Positions 1 through 9,967 of a DNA stretch of 64,000 nucleotides are shown in pieces. The stretch's first letter is position 1. Each line of letters starts with the position of its first letter. The position numbers and the translations under genes were made by a program. The notes below the pieces were generated by a model, which was not told where the DNA came from, did not search any database, and was given only the letters and a program-made list of their open reading frames with translations. This DNA is from Petrolisthes cinctipes (Eukaryota; Arthropoda; Malacostraca; Decapoda; Porcellanidae), in assembly GCA_033782935.1 (NCBI GenBank), contig JAWQEG010000259.1, positions 348,501 to 412,500 on the forward strand, written 5' to 3'.

Positions 1-2023
1 AAGCGACCATTTTCCTATTGTGATTAAATTTAAAAGCGACACTATTAAAGAGCCTTCAGCACCTAAATTTAACGTAAATAAAGCAGACTGGGTGTCCTTC
101 ACAAAGGGTGTCAATATTGAAATTGTTGGAGAAACCATTGATGATAAAGTAAATAATATTCAAGATAATATCCTCAAAGCCGCAATGGCAACAATTCCTA
201 AGACTTCGGTAGATAGCGCAAAGCATAGAGTTCCATGGTGGACGCCAGATTGCCGCAGGGTACCGTGTGAGAGGAATAGAGCCTACAGGCTTTTCAAAAA
301 TCGCATTAGTGATGAGAACTTTCGCAAGTATAAACTTGCGAGAGCTAGGGCTCGTCGAACCATCAGACAAGCCAAACGAGACTCCTGGCGATGCTTTGTC
401 TCTAGTATCAACAGTGAAACATCAATTTCACAAGTCTGGTCCACTGCAAGAAAATTAAATAAGAAAAAAATCTCTAATAAAATTACCAACATCACTTTTA
501 ATAACATCAATTATGACGAACCTAGAGACATTGCTAACACCCTCGCCAGGCAGTTCTCTTTTGCTAGCAGCTCTGAAAATTACCATCCAGCTTTCCTGCC
601 CATCAAGGAAGCATCAGAGCTGCAGCATATTGACTTTGCCACAGGAGATGAATTAGATTACAACAGTGATCTAACAATGCAAGAGCTTGTCCAAGCCCTA
701 GGAGCCTGTAGTGGGACATCCCCAGGACCCGATGAGATTCGGTATGAGATGATAAAGCATCTTGATCATGATTCCATGATCAAGATGTTGCAAGCGTTTA
801 ACGAGATTTGGAGGGGTCACACCTTTCCAAACTCGTGGCACTTTGCACATGTCATTCCCATACCGAAAGGAGGGGGGGACCCCAGATCGACTTCATCGTA
901 TCGCCCTATTGCGCTCACAAGTTGTTTATGCAAGGTCATGTAACGAATTGTTAATCGTAGGCTATTGCATTTTTTAAATTCCAGGAATAATATTGCACCC
1001 TGGGTAACACCCCCCTTCACTATTGTGGATTCCTGGCTACCAGGGGTTAAATCCCGGGTGCCGGAGGTGGAGGTACACCAGAGGTTTCGTGAGATAATTG
1101 TTCAACATCTTTCATATTTCCATCTGTATACCGACGGTTCCAAGACGGATGAATGTGTGGGTGCAGGTGTATGGTCGACTGAATGTCAGTTAAGATTCAG
1201 ACTGCCGATTCATACATCTATTTTTCTTGCTGAACTTTTTGCTATTAATAAAGCTTTGGATTTTGCCCTATCGACGACCCACGATAGGATAGTTATTTTT
1301 ACTGATTCATTAATTTCACTTCAAGCTATTAAATCCTTAAATACAACTAACAACGAAATACAGGGTAATATCATTAGTAAGCTGTTTTGTGCCAATAAAT
1401 CAATCAAGCTAATATGGGTACCTTCACATTATGGTATCTATGGCAATGAACAGGCTGATATACTAGCCGGGTCAACTGTTGATCTGGACATTAGCATAGT
1501 CCGTATGGATCTCAGGTGTTTTGTTTCTCTCATTAAGTCTCGAATTCATCTCCTGTGGCAAAGGCAGTAAACCAGATTAGACATCAGAAACAAAGTCAAA
1601 AAAGTTATTGAACCCTGGGCTACGTCATCATGGCGTAGTCGCAGGGACGAGGTGGTGTTAGCCCGTCTAAGGGTTAACGCCACATGGTTAACCCACCTAG
1701 AACCATATATTAACAGAACTTTTCCCCCTCAATGCACATCATGCAACACAATACTATCTATAAATAATTTATTAATTTTTTGTACTGATCATAATAATCA
1801 AAGAAGTAAAATTAAACAATATTTTCAACTTAAAAAAATAGCTCTAACCATCGAAAATATTCTATCAGATGATAAGAATATTATAAACAAACTGCTGAGT
1901 TTTCTGAGGGAGACAAAACTTTATGACCTTATATAGATTGATATAATAAAATGGATCCAATGGCTTAATGACCTTTGGCTATATGCCTCTGGTTGATAGC
2001 CAATAAATCCAACAAGTAGTAGT
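1..2023 (+). mobile_element. LINE A copy 1: non-LTR retrotransposon, cut by the window edge
   Basis: The sequence is nearly identical to LINE A copy 2, starting at the position equivalent to 4700, the SDH motif of the endonuclease. About 1.36 kb equivalent to 5685-7048 is missing: the end of an RT fragment at about 988 joins directly to the RNase H linker. The three bases AAT are shared at both breakpoints. The 3' end carries the same terminal stem-loop (TTGGCTAT pairing with ATAGCCAA), then AATAAATCC and a short AGT-repeat tail, and runs straight into the 10-bp repeat in front of copy 2. The element is dead. Confidence 0.9.
2..1936 (+). pseudogene. LINE A copy 1 ORF2 remnant (EN end, RT start, RNase H, C-terminal finger)
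   Basis: The reading frame opens inside the endonuclease (SDHFP at the very start) and runs through the RT N-terminal region (SGTSPGPDEI, SYRPIALTSCLCK). A TAA at 941-943 replaces the GAG of copy 2. After the internal deletion the RNase H domain (965-1570) keeps YTDGSK, the AELFA glutamate, FTDS and GNEQAD, so all four carboxylates are present, unlike copy 2. A second stop at 1568-1570 (TAA for TGG) cuts off the C-terminal part at 1571-1936. There the C-terminal finger has lost its histidine: copy 2 has C-x2-C-x8-H-x4-C and this copy has N at the H position. No functional product is expected. Confidence 0.9.
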
Positions 2024-2033
2024 ACAGTCGACA
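2024..2033. repeat. Left direct repeat (probable target-site duplication) of LINE A copy 2
   Basis: ACAGTCGACA occurs here, immediately before the 5' end of LINE A copy 2, and again at 8081-8090 right after its 3' tail. Sequence outside the two repeats differs. This is the pattern of a 10-bp target-site duplication. Confidence 0.7.
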
Positions 2034-2791
2034 CGACATTATGCGTCCAGACTTTGTTGTGTCCAGACCTCGTCCTCGTTGTGCATAGCAACAACAGACA
2101 CCAGTGCTGTTCGTGGAGTTACCTTGGTGTACCGAGGCCTCTTACCGGCAGTACTCTGTTGTTTCTTTGCCTTGGTAAAGTAATATTGTAAAGTAAATTT
2201 GCAGCGTTTTGCTGCACTGCTGTGTACACCTTCAGTGATTTGTTTTTTGCTGGAGGGCAACCAGTAGTATATGGTAGATAGTAGTTAGTTGTTCCCCACA
2301 CCAGACCCGCAGCACTCACTGCCTCAGGGGAAACCCTGTGGTAGGGGGGCCCAGTAGTCTGGTGCGTCATTTGGGCACCTTTTTTTCTTAAACTACTTTT
2401 TCTTCTATATTTTCCGTGCGACCTCCTGGGCCTACGGTTGTCTCTTGGCTGAGCAACGGTATTCGCTTGGGAGGTGGGTTCTAACTACACCACCCCTCGC
2501 ATTAGGCAGGTTCGGTGGTGGGGAAGTTCCTTCCGCACAAACTCCGATCCCCTAGCTGGTACTGGAGAACGCCGCCAGGCTACCACTAGGGGGGGGGGGG
2601 GGCGAGTAAAGGTAACTTTTATTCCCTAAATTATTGTCCATTTTTGGGGGTTGATACAATAGTTCAGGGAGGTAGGTGAGTGTGCGAGGAGAGGGGTCGG
2701 ACGTAGTCCGATGCCCCGGATGGATGAACCCCCAATTAGCCTCCCTCCTCCTCAAGGAGGGAGGTTAACGACCAAGGACCAAACTAGGACA
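2034..2791 (+). promoter_or_regulatory. 5' UTR / presumed internal promoter region of LINE A
   Basis: This is non-coding sequence between the element's 5' end and the ORF1 start. It holds a run of 14 G at about 2588-2602 and pyrimidine-rich stretches. LINEs of this type usually start transcription within the first bases of the element. No core promoter motif can be assigned with confidence. Confidence 0.45.
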
Positions 2792-4075
2792 ATGGCTGAC
2801 AATAATGGAACCCCTACGGCAGACAGACAAAGACAACCTGATGTTAAAATTCCTCCTATGAATGCTCGTTATGTAAATATTAGATGTGTAGATGAGGGTC
2901 AGTCTCTCAAAAACTTTAACCCCTTTATCGTCAAAAAGGTCCTTGATGGTCAAGTGGGTGGCAGTCTTGCTGCTGCTAACAAGTTGCGTGATGGTAGTAT
3001 CCTGGTAAAAGTACTGAAGGCATCCCAGGTTAAGGATCTCCTTAAACTGACGCAAATTCATAACCTGAAGGTTAAAGCCACCATTCCAGTGGGGCCGAAT
3101 ACCTGTAAGGGCGTCATTTTCCATAGGGATTTGGCCGCTCTGGATGAGGCAGACATTTTGGAAGGAATGAAGGACCAAGGCGTTGTTGATGTTCAAAGTA
3201 TGACCAGGATGAGAGAGAACAAGAGAGAGAAATTTGGCTTGTGTTTCCTGACTTTTGCTTCAGCACAGATTCCGGAAACGGTAAAGATTGGATATGAAAT
3301 TGTTCACGTTAGACCATACATTCAGAAACCGATGCGTTGTTTCCGCTGCCAGAAATTCGGACACACAGCATTGAGGTGCTTCAATAAAGATTCATTCACT
3401 TGTGGTAAATGTGCAGGTAGTCACGAGACTGAGTTATGTTCAGAGACAGTCTTCAGGTGTGCTAATTGCGGCGGCCCCCACCAGGCAAGTGCAGGTGACT
3501 GCAGGAGCCTTAAAGTGGAGACTGAAGCAATGGCATACATGAGGGCTCATGATGTCAGTTATGGTGAGGCAAAGAGGAAGGTGGAGGGGGTTAACCAAAC
3601 TCCCACAGTTTCCTATGCTGCAGCTATGACTGGCACCACTGCTCCTGTAACTACAACAAATGTTAACGTGGCTATCCAAGCTAAAGATAATGAAATTAAA
3701 GACTTAAAGGATACTGTAAACAAATTAACGCTGCTAGTAGAAAGTTTGACAAAGAAATTAGAAGTTGTTGAATCAACCCAACAAAAGAAGCTCCACAAAG
3801 CTGATGATACCGTATCAGTTTCTAAATCTCATGTTCTCGCTCAGGTGACTCCCATGAAGCCTACATCCGGGAGTCGTCCGGTTCGTCGCGAGACGAGCCG
3901 TTCGAGGACTGGCTCTGTACCTCGTGGAGAGGAACAGACGATGGAGACTACCGTCGCGAAACCTGCCCGCGGGAGGTCCCCGGGAAGTGCAGGGGAGGAA
4001 GAGGGTCTTCCCTCCCAGCACAAAAAGGTTCGGCCAGACGAACAAGGCTCCAAGAAACCCCATAAACAGCGATAA
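2792..4075 (+). CDS. LINE A ORF1: gag-like nucleic-acid-binding protein with three CCHC knuckles
   Basis: ORF1 proteins of I/Jockey-type LINEs bind the element RNA and form the ribonucleoprotein used for target-primed reverse transcription. The open frame starts at ATG 2711, but ATG 2792 (MADNNGTP) is preferred: it has A at -3 and G at +4, and the first 27 codons look like leader sequence. The frame is intact. Around residues 180-240 from this start lie three zinc knuckles (CFRCQKFGHTALRC, CGKCAGSHETELC, CANCGGPHQASAGDC). A predicted coiled-coil stretch follows (DLKDTVNKLTLLVESLTKKL), then a basic, Ser/Arg-rich C-terminus. It ends four bases before the conserved start of ORF2, in the -1 relation to it. 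Confidence 0.85.
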   Translation: MADNNGTPTADRQRQPDVKIPPMNARYVNIRCVDEGQSLKNFNPFIVKKVLDGQVGGSLAAANKLRDGSILVKVLKASQVKDLLKLTQIHNLKVKATIPVGPNTCKGVIFHRDLAALDEADILEGMKDQGVVDVQSMTRMRENKREKFGLCFLTFASAQIPETVKIGYEIVHVRPYIQKPMRCFRCQKFGHTALRCFNKDSFTCGKCAGSHETELCSETVFRCANCGGPHQASAGDCRSLKVETEAMAYMRAHDVSYGEAKRKVEGVNQTPTVSYAAAMTGTTAPVTTTNVNVAIQAKDNEIKDLKDTVNKLTLLVESLTKKLEVVESTQQKKLHKADDTVSVSKSHVLAQVTPMKPTSGSRPVRRETSRSRTGSVPRGEEQTMETTVAKPARGRSPGSAGEEEGLPSQHKKVRPDEQGSKKPHKQR

Positions 4076-7000
4076 TCTTCGCGCTAACCATACTCCAATG
4101 GAACTGTCGAAGTCTTAGAGCTAGATTAAATGAACTTAAACTTTTGGCTTGTTCTTACGCTGCCGATATTATTGCCCTTCAGGAAACTCATCTGAACGAC
4201 CAAGTCGAAGACGAGGTTGTTCAGCTTCGGAACTACGAGTTAATTAGGAGGGACCGTGGGGGGAGGGGTGGAGGTGGAGTGGCAATCTACATCCGCCATA
4301 ACCTCCCTTTCACTGATGTGCCCTGTAATTTTCCTCTGGAAAGTGTCGCTTGCAGAGTAAAATTCGGTGGCACCTACCTGACTATCTGTTCTGTCTACTG
4401 TCCTCCTGATACAGTAACTTATGATGATGTTTTTGATCTACAGGACAGTCTGCCCTGTAGAAAATTAATTGTAGGTGATTTTAATGCTCATCATACGTTA
4501 TGGGGTTCCCTGCAGGATGACAGAAAGGGGGAACAGATGGCTAGGCTAATCAGTGATTCCAATTTGGTTCTTCTGAACGACGGTAGTCCGACGAGAGTTG
4601 ATGATAATACCGGTAATTTTAGCGTTCTTGACCTATCTCTGGTCTCCCCATCAATTGCAGCCTCTTGCCAGTGGCTACCCATTGATGACTCATTGGGAAG
4701 CGACCATTTTCCTATTGTGATTAAATTTAAAAGCGACACTATTAAAGAGCCTTCAGCACCTAAATTTAACGTAAAAAAAGCAGACTGGGTGTCCTTCACA
4801 AAGGGTGTCAATATTGAAATTGTTGGAGAAACCATTGATGATAAAGTAAATAATATTCAAGATAATATCCTCAAAGCCGCAATGGCAACAATTCCTAAGA
4901 CTTCGGTAGATAGCGCAAAGCATAGAGTTCCATGGTGGACGCCAGATTGCCGCAGGGTACTGTGTGAGAGGAATAGAGCCTACAGGCTTTTCAAAAATCG
5001 CATTAGTGATGAGAACTTTCGCAAGTATAAACTTGCGAGAGCTAGGGCTCGTCGAACCATCAGACAAGCCAAACGAGACTCCTGGCGATGCTTTGTCTCT
5101 AGTATCAACAGTGAAACATCAATTTCACAAGTCTGGTCCACTGCAAGAAAATTAAGTAAGAAAAAAATCTCTAATAAAATTACCAACATCACTTTTAATA
5201 ACATCAATTATGACGAACCTAGAGACATTGCTAACGCCCTCGCCAGGCAGTTCTCTTTTGCTAGCAGCTCTGAAAATTACCATCCAGCTTTCCTGCCCAT
5301 CAAGGAAGCATCAGAGCTGCAGCATATTGACTTTGCCACAGGAGATGAATTAGATTACAACAGTGATCTAACAATGCAAGAGCTTGTCCAAGCCCTAGGA
5401 GCCTGTAGTGGGACATCCCCAGGACCCGATGAGATTCGGTATGAGATGATAAAGCATCTTGATCATGATTCCATGGTCAAGATGTTGCAAGTGTTTAACG
5501 AGATTTGGAGGGGTCACATCTTTCCAAACTCGTGGCACTTTGCACATGTCATTCCCATACCGAAAGGAGGGGGGGACCCCAGATCGACTTCATCGTATCG
5601 CCCTATTGCGCTCACAAGTTGCTTATGCAAGGTCATGGAGCGAATTGTTAATCGTAGGCTATTGCATTTTTTAAATTCCAGGAATTTGCTGGTTGACGAG
5701 CAGTGTGGCTTCCGTAAAGGTCGCCAGACGCTCGATCAGCTAGTAAACCTGGAAGTTCAAATTCAAGAGGCATTTGCCAAAAAACAATTTTTGATTGCAG
5801 TATTTTTAGACATTGAAAAAGCCTACGACATGACTTGGCGACATGGCCTCCTCAGGAAACTATATGCGATGGGATTACGCGGTAACCTGCCCTTTTTTGT
5901 TAAGAATTTCATTTCTGACAGAACTTTCTCTGTCAAGCTTTTTTCGGACACAGTCACTTTCTCGGACATATTTGTCCAGGCAAATGGGGTGCCCCAGGGG
6001 AGTGTTCTGTCTCCGACCTTATTTCTATGTATGATCAATGACATTCTACCAGCTCCTCCTCGAAATCTTAAATACTCACTGTACGCCGACGACTGTGCGA
6101 TATGGCACTCCAGCTGTAATGCAGAGTTTTCGGCAACTCGGATCCAATTGGCACTGGATTTGATTCACAATTGGGGCCTCCAGTGGGGTTTTAAGTTTTC
6201 AGTAAGAAAGAGTGTAGGGGTTATTTTCACTCATAGGAAGAAGCCAGACGTCAGGCTGACTATGGGTGTCAACCCCCTACCTATTCAAAATTCTACTAAA
6301 TTTCTTGGACTGCATTTTGACAGTCGACTGACATGGCGAGTCCATGTCAGTCAGTTAAAAATTAAATGTTTAAAAGCACTCAATTTGCTGAAGTGCATTT
6401 CTGGTACTCAATGGGGAGCAGATAGGAAGTCATTGCTATTGCTATATAAATACCTGATTAGATCTAGAGTAGATTATGGGTCAATAGTGTATGGTTCGGC
6501 ATCTGAGTCTGTGTTGAAAGGTTTGGATGTTGTGCAGAATGCGTGTTTGCGTGTGTGTCTTGGAGCCCTACGTTGCACTCGAATCGAGCGTCTAGAGGTG
6601 GAGTCACAAGTGCCTCCCCTCTGATTGAGACGAGATCAACTACTATTAGTATACTGTGCTAAGAAATCCAGGGTGCCGAGTCATCTTCACGGGAATGCCT
6701 TGCTACGGCAACAGCACCCGGGGGGCCATGGCGCTAGGCCCCTGGCAGAGGGACCGAGTCGTCCGTCCGGGAACCCCTGCGCCCCAGGGGGCACTGGCGT
6801 GAGGCCAATGGGGACCAGGCCCCAAGTTCAGGTACCCGGGGAGCCGAGTCATCCTCCCGGTAATGCCTTGGTGAGGCATTTGCAGCCGGGGGGCCATGGC
6901 GATAGGCCCCCGGAAGGGCCGAGTTATCCGCCTGGGCGTCGCACGGCCCCGGAGGGCACTGGCGTGAGGTCCCTCAGAGCAAGACTCCACGACCTCGTAG

Positions 7001-7995
7001 AGTGTGTCGGTATAGAATTATCAACAATCGATTCCCTGGTTTTAGTAAATATTGCACCCTGGGTAACACCCCCCTTCACTATTGTGGATTCCTGGCTGCC
7101 AGGGGTTAAATCCCGGGTGCCGGAGGCGGAGGTACACCAGAGGTTTCGTGAGATAATTGTTCAACATCTTTCATATTTCCATCTGTATACCGACGGCTCC
7201 AAGACGGATGAATGTGTGGGTGCAGGTGTATGGTCGACTGAATGTCAGTTAAGATTCAGACTGCCGATTCATACATCTATTTTTATTGCAGAACTATTTG
7301 CTATTAATAAAGCTTTGGATTTTGCCCTATCGACGACCCACGATAGGATAGTTACTTTTACTGGTTCATTAAGTTCACTTCAAGCTATTAAATCCTTAAA
7401 TACAACTAACAACGAAATACAGGGTAATATCATTAGTAAGCTGTTTTGTGCCAATAAATCAATCAAGCTAATATGGGTACCTTCACATTATGGTATCTAT
7501 GGCAATGAACAGGCTGATATACTAGCCGGGTCAACTGTTGATCTGGACCTTAGCATAGTCCGTACGGATCTCAGGTGTTTTGTTTCCCTCATTAAGTCTC
7601 GAATTCATCTCCTGTGGCAAAGGCAGTGGACCGGATTAGACATCAGAAATAAAGTAAGAACACTTATTGGACCCTGGGCTACGTCATCATGGCGTAGTCG
7701 CAGGGACGAGGTGGTGTTGGCCCGTCTTAGGGTCAACGCCACATGGCTAACACATCTCGAACCCTATGTCAATAGAAATTTTCCCCCCATGTGCCCAACA
7801 TGCACAACAGTAATGTCTGTTAGTCATTTATTAATTTTTTGTAATGATTATGAAAACCAGCGAACTAAAATTAAACATTATTTCCAACGTAAAAATATTG
7901 CTTTCACCATCGAAAATATTCTATCAGATGATAAGAATATTATAAACAAACTGCTGAGTTTTCTGAGGGAAACAAAACTTTATGACCTTATATAG
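4066..7995 (+). pseudogene. LINE A ORF2: endonuclease, reverse transcriptase, RNase H; one in-frame stop
   Basis: This polyprotein nicks the target DNA and copies the element RNA. The frame opens at 4066 after a stop and has no ATG before the conserved region, which begins at about 4081 (LTILQWNCRSL). Endonuclease residues are all visible: WNC, QETHL, SVYCPP, GDFNAHH, LDLSL, GSDHFP. RT follows with SYRPIALTSCLCK, FRKGRQT, FLDIEKAYD, ANGVPQGSVLSP and SLYADDCA (catalytic Asp pair at about 6085). A TGA at 6622-6624 sits where relatives have Arg in LRLRRDQLLL, consistent with CGA to TGA. After a GC-rich insert the RNase H keeps YTDGSK and AELFA, but FTDS has become FTGS (7363-7365). A C-terminal C-x2-C-x8-H-x4-C finger is present. 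Confidence 0.9.
6672..6990 (+). repeat. GC-rich four-fold imperfect repeat inside LINE A ORF2
   Basis: Four units of about 75-90 bp start near 6674, 6754, 6843 and 6918, each opening with CCGAGT followed by a TCC/CC/GGG-rich stretch. Units 1 and 3, and units 2 and 4, are the closest pairs (GGGGGGCCATGGCG; GGCACTGGCGTGAGG). The block is much richer in GC than the AT-rich LINE around it. It lies between RT and RNase H and stays open in the ORF2 frame, encoding Pro/Gly/Arg-rich repeats such as GGHGARP and GGHGDRP. Copy 1 cannot be compared because this part is deleted there. Confidence 0.8.
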
Positions 7996-8080
7996 ATTGA
8001 TATAATAAAATGGATCCAATGGCTTAATGATCTTTGGCTATATGCCTCTGGTCGAAAGCCAATAAATCCAACAAGCAAGC

Positions 8081-8090
8081 ACAGTCGACA
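8081..8090. repeat. Right direct repeat (probable target-site duplication) of LINE A copy 2
   Basis: Second copy of ACAGTCGACA, directly after the tail of LINE A copy 2; see 2024-2033. Confidence 0.7.
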
Positions 8091-8670
8091 AGTCTTCCTC
8101 ACCAGTTTCAGTGTGTTTTCCTGCCTCATACCTGCTTGGTGTGGGGTAGCCCTGTCTACCAGTCATCATTCGTCTGTGTGTCTGCTGACCTCTGCCGCGC
8201 TTGTCATTTCATACGTAAATATGGTTATTATTAGCACTTGCCCCTCTCCTCTATGTATCTGGTGTAGCCATAGGTTGTTTATGTATTTTGGGTAATTGTA
8301 TTTATTAAGATTAGGTGTGTAAGTGTATTTTGTCATTGGGTTACGTGTATTTTGTTATTAGGTTATGTGTAATTATTAGGTGCTGGTTTCTATGATTATT
8401 TTTAGGATATTGTAAGGCATTGGATTGTAACCATATACTTCTCCCTATTAAATTGTTTAAGCATAATTAATATCCCCTCTCTTCATGCCCTATTATCCGT
8501 TGTGAACCACTTAAGTTATCCGTTACACTTAATGTTATGCCTATTCTCGGGCATGAACTGAAATAATTCACTGGTCATAACAATGTGATGAGGTTTTGTG
8601 TGCATCATTAAAAAGTAATCTGGGCAGAGGAGAATGAAATCAGATCACACCATTGTCATCTTATCCTTAT

Positions 8671-8707
<37 letters not shown>

Positions 8708-8988
8708 CTCTTAGTTGCATACATATTACTTGTACAGAATCGGACTTAGGGGTTCTTTTATGAAAGAATCGTATATCTCTTATTTGATCATATAAGTTTG
8801 CCCCTTCCAAAATAATGATAAAAGAAGGAAATATTCAGTTAAATTGTGTCTTTATCTACCCCGTAGATGAAGAGGGATTGGGAGGATTGGAGAGCTTACC
8901 TTTTGTCCAGCTGTCTCTCGGGAGGACCTGAGGTAGACTGGGCAGAGGAGAATGAAATCAGATCACACCATTGTCATCTTATCCTTAT

Positions 8989-9037
<49 letters not shown>

Positions 9038-9590
9038 CTCTTAGTTGCATACATATTTCTTTTATATTTTATGTTCCAACACTGGACATAAGCTTCATCA
9101 AGCTCGTTACCGTGGCCCAGGTCAACTGTTACTCACACACACACAAGTCACGACATACAGACATATTCACATGCTGCACGTAAGCATACATCATGATTTC
9201 TGAACCGTCACCCAACTACAGAATGAGAGTTGCCATGGTGAATCACAAATACGTTAGCTGTCATGGTTGGTGGCTCCATACCTCCTAGAGTCCTAGGCCA
9301 ATCAACTGCCACACTGTAAGTGGATAAATTATGATTTTGAGATAGTTTCTCTTTCCAGGATTCAGTCTTGGAAATTAGGAAGTCACCTTGGGTAATGTAT
9401 AGGTGTATAAAGAAACAGTGTAATGGTGTAGCAGTGTAATGGTGTTGAAGTGCTGTCGTCTGTTACGAGTTGTGGCTGGAGATATTCTGGAATATTGTTC
9501 TTTATCATTAATACATGTTTTTAGGTTTTTGCCTGAGTTTCTCTGACCCCATTGGTAGCCTCTAGTTGGAAAAAAAGATCATTACCTTGA
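8091..9590. other. Spacer with duplicated (CA)n block; no gene recognised
   Basis: AT-rich sequence without a credible long ORF. A direct repeat of about 110 bp occurs at 8620-8727 and 8939-9057, each copy with a (CA)n tract in its middle. A possible TATA motif (TATAAAG at about 9406) lies in the right part, which may be the LTR of the gypsy-type element that follows, but no LTR start or second LTR could be found to prove it. Confidence 0.6.
8620..9057. repeat. Direct repeat pair around (CA)n microsatellites
   Basis: 8620-8727 and 8939-9057 share the same left flank (GGGCAGAGGAGAATGAAATC), a CA tract (about 34 and 46 bp long) and the same right flank (GGCTCTTAGTTGCATACATA). About 210 bp of unrelated sequence separates them. 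This is a local duplication whose CA tract has since changed length. Confidence 0.85.
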
Positions 9591-9967
9591 AATTTGGCGA
9601 CCTCGCCAGGATCTAAGCTTCCACTGGGTTCAGGGCATCTCTGTAGGGTCTTTGTTTTCGGCCGGGAATCAGTCCTGCCGGTATTATCTGTCCTTGTGGC
9701 CCGGAAGATGACATTATTGCTTACCAGTGGTAGTTAACGTGTCTTTTGTAAGAGAAGAGTTGCTATCCTTTGATGGTAAGGTTGACCATTTCCCTTGTTA
9801 AACAAGCTTGTGCAAGTCTTGTTAGGGGTTATCCATCCCTGCCTTGTTATTGTTAATTATTTGCGTAGTGCGAGCCAAGTCTCCTTAAGTTATCTTACTT
9901 AATCACTCGTTTGGTACGACTCGTGTGTTTATGTACATAATATTATATTCTATTGCTGGTCTTCAGA

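Larger units (their letters stand above)
2034..8080 (+). mobile_element. LINE A copy 2: near-complete non-LTR retrotransposon of the I/Jockey group
   Basis: A 6,047-bp unit with a 5' UTR (2034-2791), a gag-like ORF1 with three zinc knuckles, and an ORF2 carrying AP-type endonuclease, reverse transcriptase, RNase H and a C-terminal zinc finger. It ends with a stem-loop, AATAAATCC and a short tail. ORF2 with RNase H and a CCHC ORF1 points to the I/Nimb side of the Jockey superfamily; the exact clade needs a tree. It lies head to tail behind copy 1. Only one in-frame stop and one lost RNase H residue stand between it and an intact element, so the insertion looks recent. Confidence 0.85.

Noticed and set aside
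8867..9183. Two ORFs of 70-74 codons with His-Thr repeats
   Set aside because: They are translations of the (CA)n microsatellite.
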